Part shown: one piece after another, positions 18,634 to 26,084 of the stretch | Layout: each line of letters begins with the position of its first letter | Numbering within the stretch: the first letter of the stretch is position 1 | NCBI RefSeq assembly: GCF_001553605.1 | Contig: NZ_CP014229.1 | Location: 2,880,501 to 2,944,500, forward strand | Direction of reading: 5' to 3' | Source of the DNA: Desulfovibrio fairfieldensis | Lineage (GTDB): Bacteria > Desulfobacterota > Desulfovibrionia > Desulfovibrionales > Desulfovibrionaceae | DNA: 64,000 nt | The notes under the pieces: model-generated | What the model saw: only the letters and a program-made list of their open reading frames with translations | Databases searched by the model: none | What the model was told of the DNA's origin: nothing | Made by a program: the position numbers and the translations under genes

Positions 18634-20274
18634 ATGAGCGTTGACGTTCTGCTTCTCAACCTGACCCGTTTCGGGGACCTGCTGCAAAGCCAGCCCCTGA
18701 TTCAGGACCTGCACGACAGCGGCCACCGCGTGGGCCTGGTCTGCCTGGACAATTTTGCCGCCGCCCTGCCTCTGCTGCGCCATGTGGGCGCGGCCTGGCC
18801 CCTGCCCGGCGCAAAGCTCATGGCCGCGCTGGACCGCCACTGGCAGACGGCGGCGGCCGCCCTGCTGGATCTGGCCCGGCGCATCCGCGAGGAGGCCCGG
18901 CCAAGCCGGGTCGTCAATCTGACGCCCAGCCTGCCGGGCCGCCTGCTGGCAAAACTGCTGGCCCCCTCGCCGGAAGCCGTGCTGGGCTTCGGCCTGGACG
19001 CCGAAGGTTTCGGCGTCAACCGCGGCATCTGGTCCTCGTTTCTGAGCGGGGCCACGCTGCGCCGCCTGAACGCGCCCTTTAATCTGGTGGACATGTTCCG
19101 CATGGTGGGCGCGCCCCTGTACGCCCCCGGCATTGCCGCGCGTCCGGGGCTCTTCAGCCTGCAAACGCCCCCGGCGGAGGCCCTGGCCCACGCCGACGCC
19201 CTGCTGGCCGAGCCCGAAAATCCGCCCGAGGGCGGCCATATCCAAGGATTTGTGGCCCTGCAACTGGGCGCCAGCGAGGCCCGGCGGCAATGGCCCACAG
19301 CGTATTTCGCGGCCCTGGGCGACCGGCTCTGGCGCGAGGCGGGCCTCTGCCCGGTGCTGCTGGGCGCGCCCGCCGAAAGCCCGCTGGCTCAGGAATATGC
19401 GGCCCGCGCCAGCGCTCCCTTCGTCAATGCCGTGGGACGGACAAACATCCCCCAACTAGCGGCCCTGCTGACCAGAACGCGCCTGCTGGCCACCAACGAC
19501 ACCGGCACCATGCACCTGGCCGCCGGTCTGGGCCTGCCCTGTCTGGCCTTTTTTCTGGCCACGGCCCAGCCCTGGGACACCGGCCCCTATCTGTCCGGCT
19601 GCTGCTGCCTGGAACCGGCCCTGCCCTGCCACCCCTGCCCGTATAATCAGGCCTGTCCGCACGACCAGGTCTGCCTGACGCGCATCAACCCGCGCCGCGC
19701 GGGCGATCTGATTCTGGCCCGCCTGGAAAGCGGGGACTGGCAGGCGGGCCTGAGCCCGGAACTTTGCCGCGAAGCCCGCGTCTGGCTGACGGAAACCGAC
19801 GAGTTCGGCTTCGCCCGCGTGCGCAGCCTTTCCGGGCATGAACGCGAGGACCGCAGCCTCTGGCTCAACCGGCAACGCCTGTTCTGGCGTCACATTCTTG
19901 ACGACCTGGAAAGCACCACGGACGGCGCGACCGCCCGCCCGGCGCGGGCGGAAGCTCGGACGCCGGACGCCCCGCCCTGCTCCCCGGCCTTTGCCGCGCG
20001 GGTGGCCCCGGTACTGGACCAGGCCGCGCGCCTGCTGGACATGCTGGCCGAACAGGGACGCCTGACGGGCAAATCGTCCAAGGCGGGCCAACTTTTTCTG
20101 CTCAATTGCGAGCGCTTGCAGAATCTTCTGGATGCCTGCCCGCCACTGGCCTCCCTAGGTTATTTCTGGCGCGAGCTGCGTCAGGAGCGCGGCGGCCGCA
20201 TGGACGAGCTGCTGCGCCTTGTGGATCTGCTGGCCGGGCATCTGCGGCGCTGGGCCGCAAGCATGGCGGTTTGA
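18634..20274 (+). CDS. Glycosyltransferase family 9 protein (heptosyltransferase-like) with C-terminal extension
   Basis: GT9 enzymes transfer ADP-heptose to lipopolysaccharide core. The N-terminal Rossmann domain starts VDVLLLNLTRFGDLLQSQPL. The C-terminal nucleotide-sugar site shows LLATNDTGTMHLAAGLGLP (about 285-303) and ends the catalytic part near residue 370. Cysteine-rich CHPCPYNQACPHDQVC lies at about 332-347. About 170 extra helical residues follow that are not part of a standard heptosyltransferase; their role is unknown. It follows the lysozyme-like gene by 19 bp. Whether the acceptor is LPS or a protein such as flagellin cannot be decided. Confidence 0.85.
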   Translation: MSVDVLLLNLTRFGDLLQSQPLIQDLHDSGHRVGLVCLDNFAAALPLLRHVGAAWPLPGAKLMAALDRHWQTAAAALLDLARRIREEARPSRVVNLTPSLPGRLLAKLLAPSPEAVLGFGLDAEGFGVNRGIWSSFLSGATLRRLNAPFNLVDMFRMVGAPLYAPGIAARPGLFSLQTPPAEALAHADALLAEPENPPEGGHIQGFVALQLGASEARRQWPTAYFAALGDRLWREAGLCPVLLGAPAESPLAQEYAARASAPFVNAVGRTNIPQLAALLTRTRLLATNDTGTMHLAAGLGLPCLAFFLATAQPWDTGPYLSGCCCLEPALPCHPCPYNQACPHDQVCLTRINPRRAGDLILARLESGDWQAGLSPELCREARVWLTETDEFGFARVRSLSGHEREDRSLWLNRQRLFWRHILDDLESTTDGATARPARAEARTPDAPPCSPAFAARVAPVLDQAARLLDMLAEQGRLTGKSSKAGQLFLLNCERLQNLLDACPPLASLGYFWRELRQERGGRMDELLRLVDLLAGHLRRWAASMAV

Positions 20275-20375
20275 ACCGCAATCCTTTGTAATTCCTGATT
20301 TGGCACATGCCTTGCAGTATCAAAGGCACGCAACATATCGGCAAATAATTCCCCGTGGGGAGCAAGGAGGGCTGT

Positions 20376-20981
20376 ATGATTATTGTTGACGGTTGCAAAA
20401 GCGATAAGGAAATTTCCAACTTCGCCAACCTGGAAGAAGTACTGACCAATCTTATGGACGACGAAAAAATGGATGACCGGGTGGTCACCGATGTTTTCGT
20501 GAATAATGAAAGTTTTTCGGAAATCTACCCCCACCAGGCCGAGGATGTGTCCTGCGACACCATCACCTCGGTGGAGGTGCGCTCTGTGCCCGCCGCCGAA
20601 CTGGCCGTGGACATGTCGGCTGAAATGGGCAAGGTGGCCCGGATGATGGGCAGCGGCGCGCGCAATGTGGCCCGCCTGTTCCGCGAAGCCTCGGACACCG
20701 ACGCCCTGGAGCTGTTCCAGGATCTGCTGGACGTGACCCGCGACTTCATGGGCATGCTCGGCGTGCTGCGCGAGCGCTATCTCGGCGGCGCTGATGAGGA
20801 ATTCACCCGCAAGGCCGAAAAACTGGCTGAGCTGCTTTCCGAAATGAGCGACGTGCTGGAAAACGAAGACTGGATTCTGCTGGCCGACCTGCTGGAATAC
20901 GAATTCCTGCCCCTGTGCGATGAATGGCAGGAAGTCAGCGGCCATCTGCATGAACAGATGGTCAAACGCGTCGCGCAATAA
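20376..20981 (+). CDS. Acidic helical protein of unknown function
   Basis: A 201-residue protein with no recognised family. Residues 1-75 are mixed (MIIVDGCKSDKEISNFANLE, then SFSEIYPHQAEDVS). Residues 80-200 are predicted long helices rich in Glu, Leu and Met (ELFQDLLDVTRDFMGMLGVL, EKLAELLSEMSDVLENEDW). No signal peptide or TM segment. The ATG at 20376 is preceded by AAGGAGG at good spacing; an in-frame GTG at 20355 lacks one. The next gene is a small FlgN/FliT-like protein in the same direction, so a role with flagellar export or assembly is possible but unproven. Confidence 0.7.
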   Translation: MIIVDGCKSDKEISNFANLEEVLTNLMDDEKMDDRVVTDVFVNNESFSEIYPHQAEDVSCDTITSVEVRSVPAAELAVDMSAEMGKVARMMGSGARNVARLFREASDTDALELFQDLLDVTRDFMGMLGVLRERYLGGADEEFTRKAEKLAELLSEMSDVLENEDWILLADLLEYEFLPLCDEWQEVSGHLHEQMVKRVAQ

Positions 20982-21064
20982 ACGCTGATGTTCAAAAAAA
21001 TCCGTCCGGAACGGGCCGGGGCTGTACATGCCCGGCCGCCCAGGGGCGGAAAAAAGGAGTGCCC

Positions 21065-21388
21065 ATGAGTCAGGGACTATGCCTGTTAGACGAGGCTTTG
21101 GATCTTGCCCGCCAGGAAATGCTGGCGCTGGAGGACGGAGCCTATGACAGGGCAGTGGAACTGGCGGAGCGGCGCAACGAGGTCACCAGCATGGCATGGC
21201 ATGTGCTGGAATCCGGCAGCACCGACCAGTACCGGAACCGCCTCATCGAACTCACCCGGCTCCAGGAGCATCTGGCCGACCTCGCCGCCAAGGCGCAGGA
21301 GGTCATTCGCACAAGCCTGCAACGCTCGCGGCGGGAAAAACAGCGCATGCGGGGCTACCATCAGGCGGTGGGCCAGGCCCTGCAATAA
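21065..21388 (+). CDS. Small FlgN/FliT-like helical protein (putative flagellar export chaperone)
   Basis: A 107-residue, almost fully helical protein with features of flagellar chaperones. An N-terminal helix (CLLDEALDLARQEMLALEDG) is followed by the segment YDRAVELAERRNEVTSMAW, close to the FlgN/FliT pattern of ageing helix plus LxxRR. The C-terminal helix is basic (RSRREKQRMRGYHQAVG). The ATG at 21065 has GGAG 5 nt upstream; the GTG at 21059 overlaps that site. It follows the acidic protein gene by about 80 bp and ends with a terminator. The client protein is not evident. Confidence 0.6.
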   Translation: MSQGLCLLDEALDLARQEMLALEDGAYDRAVELAERRNEVTSMAWHVLESGSTDQYRNRLIELTRLQEHLADLAAKAQEVIRTSLQRSRREKQRMRGYHQAVGQALQ

Positions 21389-21416
21389 ATCGGCACCATG
21401 CAACGGGAACAGTGAC

Positions 21417-21448
21417 GCCCCGGCCTCCAGACGGAAGCCGGGGCTTTT
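21417..21448 (+). terminator. Terminator after the FlgN/FliT-like gene
   Basis: GCCCCGGC and GCCGGGGC form an 8-bp GC stem with a 12-nt loop, followed by TTTT, 28 bp after the stop. Confidence 0.8.
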
Positions 21449-21504
21449 CGCGCGGCAACGGCTGACGCAACGCGCCCAAAGTCCCAGGGGCATTCCGCCG
21501 GATA

Positions 21505-21991
21505 AGGTATTCCGGGCCCTGCGGGCACAGTGGCTTTACGCCTCCCGGCGTTTGGGCCGCCTGCGCGGCGCGCGGCAGGGGGCCGGGGACGGCTGTCCCC
21601 AGGCCCCCTACAACCCCCTGCCCCTGCTGTACGCCGCAGCGCGTTAGCGCGGCGTCCCACGGGTCTTGCTCGCGGGGCTCGCTGCGCCCCGGAATCGCCG
21701 CGCGTCAATTTCCGGGAGCGAAAAACGTTTTGACTCCAGGCCCAGCCGCCAATGGCAATTGCGCGGCGCGGAGGGAGACCGCCTGAGCGTAGCAAAGGAA
21801 GCTCCCGCAGCAAAAGCCGCGCTGCCCTCGCAGCTCACGCGGAGGAAAGGGGTTGCGCGCTAGCCGTTGCCGCGCCAGCGGCTTGCTTGAGCCGTTCACG
21901 ACGAGGTCGTGTTACGGATCAAGACAGCAACGACAGACGGCCCAAACGCCGGGAGGCGTAAAGCCACTGTGCCGCAGGGCCCGGAATACCT
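21505..21991. mobile_element. 487-bp non-coding element bounded by 54-bp inverted repeats
   Basis: Positions 21505-21559 and 21938-21991 are reverse complements except for one inserted base, beginning AGGTATTCCGGGCCCTGCGG. The interior has no supportable gene. It holds a strong hairpin (21577-21609, AGGGGGCC..GGCCCCCT) and, beside the right arm, a copy of the CCGT/ACGG hairpin motif at 21890-21933. Size and structure suggest a non-autonomous mobile element or the arms of a larger lost transposon. Target duplication is not evident. Confidence 0.6.
21890..21933 (+). repeat. CCGT/ACGG hairpin motif, copy 1
   Basis: AGCCGTT, then CACGAC-GAG-GTCGTG, then TTACGGAT and GACAGCA. The outer arms CCGT/ACGG are shared with the copies at 46178-46223 (minus) and 46251-46293 (plus), while the inner stem differs in sequence and remains paired. 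Confidence 0.6.
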
Positions 21992-22019
21992 CATCCATAC
22001 GACAAGCCCACTAAAACTA

Positions 22020-22283
22020 GGCTCTGCCCTCATTATCACTCTGGCTGCGGGCGGGGAACGGATTGCCCCTGCCCGCCCCGCCTTGCTTTATCCCAGGCCT
22101 TCGGGCATATTTCCGGCAGGTGCTGATAACACCTTTCCCTAGGCGGACCCGCCGCCGACACACGCGGGGTTGCTCTTGCGCTGCAAGTGCAACCGTCTTT
22201 CCGCGTACGCTGATGGGATGGCCCCGCCCGTACAAACGGGCTATGCATAGGTTACTGTAAAACCCTTGCGAGGAGACCATCCC
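22020..22283 (+). ncRNA. Structured leader of the IS110 element (candidate bridge RNA)
   Basis: The 260 bp before the transposase has no gene but several stems: GCGGGCGGGG with its partner near 22045-22085, GTTGC..GCAAC with CTTGC/GCAAG near 22170-22194, and GCCCGTACAAACGGGC near 22227-22242. IS110-family elements are known to encode a bridge RNA in a non-coding end, upstream of the recombinase in the IS110 group. The assignment here rests only on position and fold. Confidence 0.3.
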
Positions 22284-23311
22284 ATGAAGAGCGCTACCAC
22301 CATCGGCATTGATCTGGCAAAGAACAGCTTTTCCCTCTACGGCGTTGACGATAAAGGCAAGACGGTACTCAGCCGTACTTTGACCCGGGCCGGGGTCGTA
22401 CGCTTTTCGCCAACTTGCCGTCCTGCCTTGTCGGCATGGAAGCGTGCGCATCCTCGGATTATTGGGCCAGAACCATCGAAAGTCTTGGGCACGAAGTCCG
22501 CCGCATCCACCCCCAGTATGTGAAAGCCTATCTGCTTGGCGCGAAAAACGACACCAATGATGCGGCTGCTATCTGCGAAGCCGTGCAGCGACCCAACATG
22601 CGCTTTGTGCCGCACAAATCCCCGGAGCAGATTGACATCCAATGCATACACAGAACCCGGCAGGGATACATCAAATCGCGCACGGCTTTGGTAAATCAGG
22701 CCAGAGGGTTACTGGCCGAGTACGGCATCATCATTCGCCAGGGTATCAGCGCTATCCGAAACCAACTGCCCTTGATTATCGCCGACGAGGAAAACGCCCT
22801 TTCGGGCCTTATGCGCCGTAATATAGCTTCACTGTATGAATCCATATGTTTCTTCGACAGCCAGATACTTGAGCAGGATAAGCTGCTCAAGACCGTGGCC
22901 AAAGAGAACGAAGCTTGCCAGCAGCTCATGCAGGTGCCGGGTATAGGCATCATGACCGCTACAATTCTGCTGACTGTTGCCGGTGTCGCTTCAAATTTCA
23001 AAAACGGCAGGGAATTTGCCGCTTTCTTGGGCCTTGTGCCGCGCCAAAACTCCACAGGCGGCAAGACCAGGCTTTTGAGCATTTCGAAACGGGGCGACTG
23101 CTATATCCGAACCCTGTTTATTCACGGCGCGAGGTCGGCGATTACTCGCATTCTCGCCGGACAAACGCCAAAATATCGGCCAAACCCCTGGGTTATAGAA
23201 CTCATCGCCCGGCGAGGAAGAAACAAGGCCTGTGTGGCTATGGCGAATAAAACAGCGCGGATAGCGTGGAGCATGCTTGCCCAGGGCACTGAATACAGGC
23301 ATGCCGCATAA
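22284..23311 (+). pseudogene. IS110-family transposase (DEDD recombinase), frameshifted
   Basis: The N-terminal RuvC-like part reads MKSATTIGIDLAKNSFSLYG in one frame up to about 22407. The rest (VGMEACASSDYW, AKNDTNDAAAICEAV, GIGIMTATILLTVAGV, the C-terminal serine region SKRGDCYIRTLFIHGARS) is in the frame one base back. The join falls in CGCTTTTCGCC at 22401-22411. One more T, or a -1 slip on TTTT, restores RFFANLPSCLVGMEA, the expected family sequence. All DEDD residues and the C-terminal serine are otherwise present, so the element is recently inactivated, uses slippage, or carries a base-calling error. ATG at 22284 follows GAGGAG. Confidence 0.88.
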
Positions 23312-23314
23312 AAT

Positions 23315-23385
23315 AGTGTTTGCCATGCCGCATGCATCCCGGCTTCTTTTTGCGTGAGCCGCGCGCATGCGGCCCGCCAAACACT
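23315..23385. repeat. Inverted repeat just after the IS110 transposase
   Basis: AGTGTTTG..CCGCATGC (23315-23335) faces GCATGCGG..CAAACACT (23365-23385) across 29 bp. It starts 4 bp after the transposase stop and may be the structured right end of the element or its terminator. Confidence 0.5.
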
Positions 23386-23739
23386 AACGGCATAAAAGCT
23401 TTCCCAAGGTTGCCAAGAAAAAGAGATGGAAAAACGGTCGGACCGGCTTTCGGAAAACCTGAACTCCCGACTGGCGCAATGACGCCGATACGCTGTAGAG
23501 GAACGAAAGCGCGTATACCCCATCAGGGCGCTGCCAACACAGGCTGACGCCGAATATATGTTTGCATCCGACAAAAAAACCATATCTTTTTTCTTGACTT
23601 CAGGGCGGGGCCATATATGTCGGGAGTGCGGTGAATACAACACCTCCTCGTGGGGGAATAAACCCGCTGTCCTAGGGCAGTTATCAGCTCCCGGCAATTG
23701 CTTTTCGGCAATCGCCAACCAGCTACGCCGGAGAGCGCC
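23386..23739. other. Gene-free region between IS110 and the CI-like regulator
   Basis: No supportable gene. There is an A/T-rich block at 23570-23600 with a TTGACT-like hexamer at 23596, and short symmetric sequence (GGGAG..CTCCT) around 23622-23655 that could serve an autoregulating repressor. I cannot define a promoter exactly. Confidence 0.35.
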
Positions 23740-24132
23740 ATGTCTGAAACGCCCGCCCCATATGGCTTCCCGCCACAAAGAGATTTTGCCTCGCAATACC
23801 GCCGCGTTTTTGAGGCCGCCGCGTGCAAGACGCGGGCGGAACTGGCTGTTGCCCTGGGCATCCGGCTATCGGCCGTTTCCGACGCCGAGCGGCGCAAGGC
23901 CGTGCCGTCCGATTGGCTCATAACGCTTTTTGAGAAAAAACGGATCAATCCTGAATGGGTACGCACGGGACTGGGCGGCAGAATGGCGTGGACCACGGAC
24001 GAAATCGGCGTCAGCCCCGCTTCCGCCGCCGTCACAAGCAGACCGGCGACGGAATGCACGACTGAAGACCTGATGGCGGAAATTATGCGCCGCGCGTTGA
24101 AAAGCGTCGGCCAGGGCCTGTTGACACTATAG
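23740..24132 (+). CDS. Phage CI-repressor-like helix-turn-helix protein
   Basis: A 130-residue DNA-binding protein. Residues 12-75 match the bacteriophage CI N-terminal pattern: QYRRVFEAAACKTRAELAVA, then GIRLSAVSDAERRKAVPSDW and INPEWVRTGLGG. There is no peptidase or dimerisation domain of the LexA/CI type; the C-terminal 45 residues are alanine/threonine-rich. The ATG at 23740 follows GGAGAGCGCC; the frame is open from 23698. The last residues (GLLTL) and the TAG stop lie inside the left arm of the hairpin repeat at 24113, so the original C-terminus may have been replaced by the insertion. It lies beside an IS element in an accessory patch. Confidence 0.7.
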   Translation: MSETPAPYGFPPQRDFASQYRRVFEAAACKTRAELAVALGIRLSAVSDAERRKAVPSDWLITLFEKKRINPEWVRTGLGGRMAWTTDEIGVSPASAAVTSRPATECTTEDLMAEIMRRALKSVGQGLLTL

Positions 24133-24259
24133 AATTTTTGTTCGCCCGCAAGGAAGATAAGCCTGTTTTGAGGGAGTGTACTCTTTTGGTACTCGACCGA
24201 AAAAGCAGGTGAAATCTGACGTAGCGAGCGGGCAAAAAGGCATAGTGTCAACAGGCCCT
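24113..24259. repeat. Hairpin element copy A (18-bp perfect terminal inverted repeats)
   Basis: AGGGCCTGTTGACACTAT at the left end and its exact complement at the right end (24242-24259) bound a 147-bp palindromic element. Internal pairs include GCCCGC/GCGGGC and CCTGTTTT/AAAAGCAGG around the central GTGTACTCTTTTGGTACTCG (24179-24198). The left arm holds the stop codon of the CI-like gene and the right end forms part of the thiE stop. Related copies: 46121-46369, 46370-46517, 47089-47242, 47714-47843. Confidence 0.9.
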
Positions 24260-24926
24260 AGCGGGCCGCCGGTGCGCCGTCCGGGCCGAGCCCTTCCCGC
24301 ATGGCCCGGCGCACCGCTTCCACCTTGGCGTGGATGTCCTGCGCGCCCACCAGTTCCGAGACCAGGGCGCAGCAGCGCGCGCCGTGGCGGGCCACGTCCG
24401 CGATATTGTGTTCCTTGATGCCGCCGATGGCCACAAAAGGCAGCTCAATGTTGCGCGCCACCCACTCCAGATACTCGAAGCCCACCGGGTCCACCACATC
24501 TTCCTTGGTCTGGGTGGCGAAGATGGGCCCCACCCCGATGTAGTCCGCGCCCGCGTTCACGGCGGCCACGGCCTGCTCCGGCGTATGGGTGGACAGGCCG
24601 ATGAGCATGTCCGGCCCCACCAGGCGGCGCACCTCGGGCACGGGCAGGTCTTCCTGGCCGATGTGCACGCCGTCGGCCCCCACCAGCATGGCGATGTCGA
24701 TGTGATCGTTGACGATGAAGCAGGCCCCGGCCCTTTCGGTCAGGCGGCGCAGCAGGCGGCATTCCTCAAGCATCTTACCGGCTTTGAGCTTTTTTTCCCG
24801 GTATTGCAGAATGCGCACCCCGGATTCCAGCAGGGCTCCGGCCACCACGGCCAGGGGACGGCCCAGGGAAAGGCGCGAATCGGTCAGGGCGTAGAGGTCG
24901 GTCCGACCGGGCAGAATGGCGGGCAT
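24258..24926 (-). CDS. thiE: Thiamine-phosphate synthase
   Basis: Joins hydroxymethylpyrimidine pyrophosphate and thiazole phosphate to thiamine phosphate. TIM-barrel of 222 aa. Visible motifs are TDLYALTDSRLSLGRPLAVV at the N-terminus, RILQYREKKLKAGKML for pyrophosphate, FIVNDHIDIAMLVGADGVHI (Asp/His site) and GVGPIFATQTKED (phosphate loop). I chose the ATG at 24926 because AAGGAG lies 7 nt upstream; an in-frame GTG at 24950 lacks a site. It starts 11 bp after the DUF362 gene. The TAG stop overlaps the end of hairpin element A. No other thi genes are present here. Confidence 0.93.
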   Translation of the reverse strand: MPAILPGRTDLYALTDSRLSLGRPLAVVAGALLESGVRILQYREKKLKAGKMLEECRLLRRLTERAGACFIVNDHIDIAMLVGADGVHIGQEDLPVPEVRRLVGPDMLIGLSTHTPEQAVAAVNAGADYIGVGPIFATQTKEDVVDPVGFEYLEWVARNIELPFVAIGGIKEHNIADVARHGARCCALVSELVGAQDIHAKVEAVRRAMREGLGPDGAPAAR

Positions 24927-24937
24927 GGCGGTCTCCT

Positions 24938-25924
24938 TCAGGGTTTGCACGCCGCCCAGAGGCGGCGGATACAGCTTTTCACAAAGCGTGCCGGGTGAAA
25001 TGAGGTATGGGCCAGTTCGCGCGGCAGTTCAAAGCCGCGCGCGTCGAAATCTCCAGGCCGCAGCAACGGGTATTCCGCGCGCCAACCGGCTGTGGCGCAG
25101 CCTTCGGCCTTGCGCCGTTCCAAGGCCGCGCCCAGAGGCGTCCGGCCGGGCTCCAGGCCCAGCACGGCGCAGAGGGCTTCGTCCAGGGCCACGGCGGACG
25201 GGCTCGCGCCGATGAGCCCCAGGGCGAAGGGTCGCCCCCGGCTGGGGCCGGTGACGTGCATGGCCCGCACGCCGTCGGCCAGCGCGGCCACCGGCGGCAG
25301 GGCCGCCCAGAGCGCGGCCAGGCAATCCGCGAAATAGTCGGGGTCGCGCCCTTCGCAGGTGTGGACCAGGGCTTTGCGCAGGCCGCTGACGCAGCCGAAA
25401 CAGTTTTTCACCGCCAGGGTCAGCAGCATCTGGCTGTGGGCCTTGACCCTGGGCACGGAGAGAATCAGGTCGCACTCCAGGGCCCGCCGGGCCACCATGA
25501 AGCGGGCGCCGCGCCCTTCAGGAGCTTCCGGCAGGGGCAGGCGCACGGGCACGGGCCGGTCCAGGCCGCGCACCTTGAGCTTCAGGGGCCGCAGGGCCGC
25601 TTCCAGGCCGATCTTGCGGGCCACGGCATCGGCGCGGCCGAAACCCGGCGAATCGGCCACCTCCACCCTGGCCCCCCGCTCCAACAGCCAGGCGCAGGCA
25701 GCGGCCGTCACTTCGGGAGCGGCGCAGGCCAGGGGCCGGGCAGTGAGCAGATTGGGCTTGACCAGCACGCGCAGGCCCACACCCACGCGCGGCCCGGCGC
25801 TCTCCAGGGCCTGGAACACGGCCTGCCGGAGACGCGGCGCGGCATAGTCCGGACAGGCCAGCAGAGCCACGGGCAGACCGCGCTCCACAGGGAGGCGGGA
25901 CGCGGCAAACGGGATGTCGGTCAT
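24938..25924 (-). CDS. DUF362 domain protein
   Basis: A 328-residue member of the DUF362 family, proteins of unknown function often associated with iron-sulfur modules. Family signs are VLVKPNLLTARPLACAAPEV (about 52-71), VADSPGFGRADAV, a central LILSVPRVKAHSQMLLTLAV (about 152-171) with VKNCFGCVSGLRKALVHTCE, and an Asp-rich acceptor region (ALADGVRAMHVTGPSRG). There is no separate ferredoxin domain with CxxCxxC here. It probably forms an operon with thiE, 11 bp downstream. No signal peptide is seen. The function is not known. Confidence 0.85.
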   Translation of the reverse strand: MTDIPFAASRLPVERGLPVALLACPDYAAPRLRQAVFQALESAGPRVGVGLRVLVKPNLLTARPLACAAPEVTAAACAWLLERGARVEVADSPGFGRADAVARKIGLEAALRPLKLKVRGLDRPVPVRLPLPEAPEGRGARFMVARRALECDLILSVPRVKAHSQMLLTLAVKNCFGCVSGLRKALVHTCEGRDPDYFADCLAALWAALPPVAALADGVRAMHVTGPSRGRPFALGLIGASPSAVALDEALCAVLGLEPGRTPLGAALERRKAEGCATAGWRAEYPLLRPGDFDARGFELPRELAHTSFHPARFVKSCIRRLWAACKP

Positions 25925-26084
25925 GCGGCGACTATGCCGTCAGGGGCCCGATTTGTAAAGACAATCGTCCAGCCGCACAGCTCCGGCCGCCCTCCCGCCG
26001 CCGGGGGCGCTCTTTTCAAGCCGCCCCTCTTGGCGTAGAAACAGACAACCGCGTGAAGCGCGGGCCATAAGGATATAATACACT

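Noticed and set aside
21577-21609. Hairpin inside the 487-bp element as an intrinsic terminator
   Set aside because: Strong stem but no T run on either side and no gene ends nearby.
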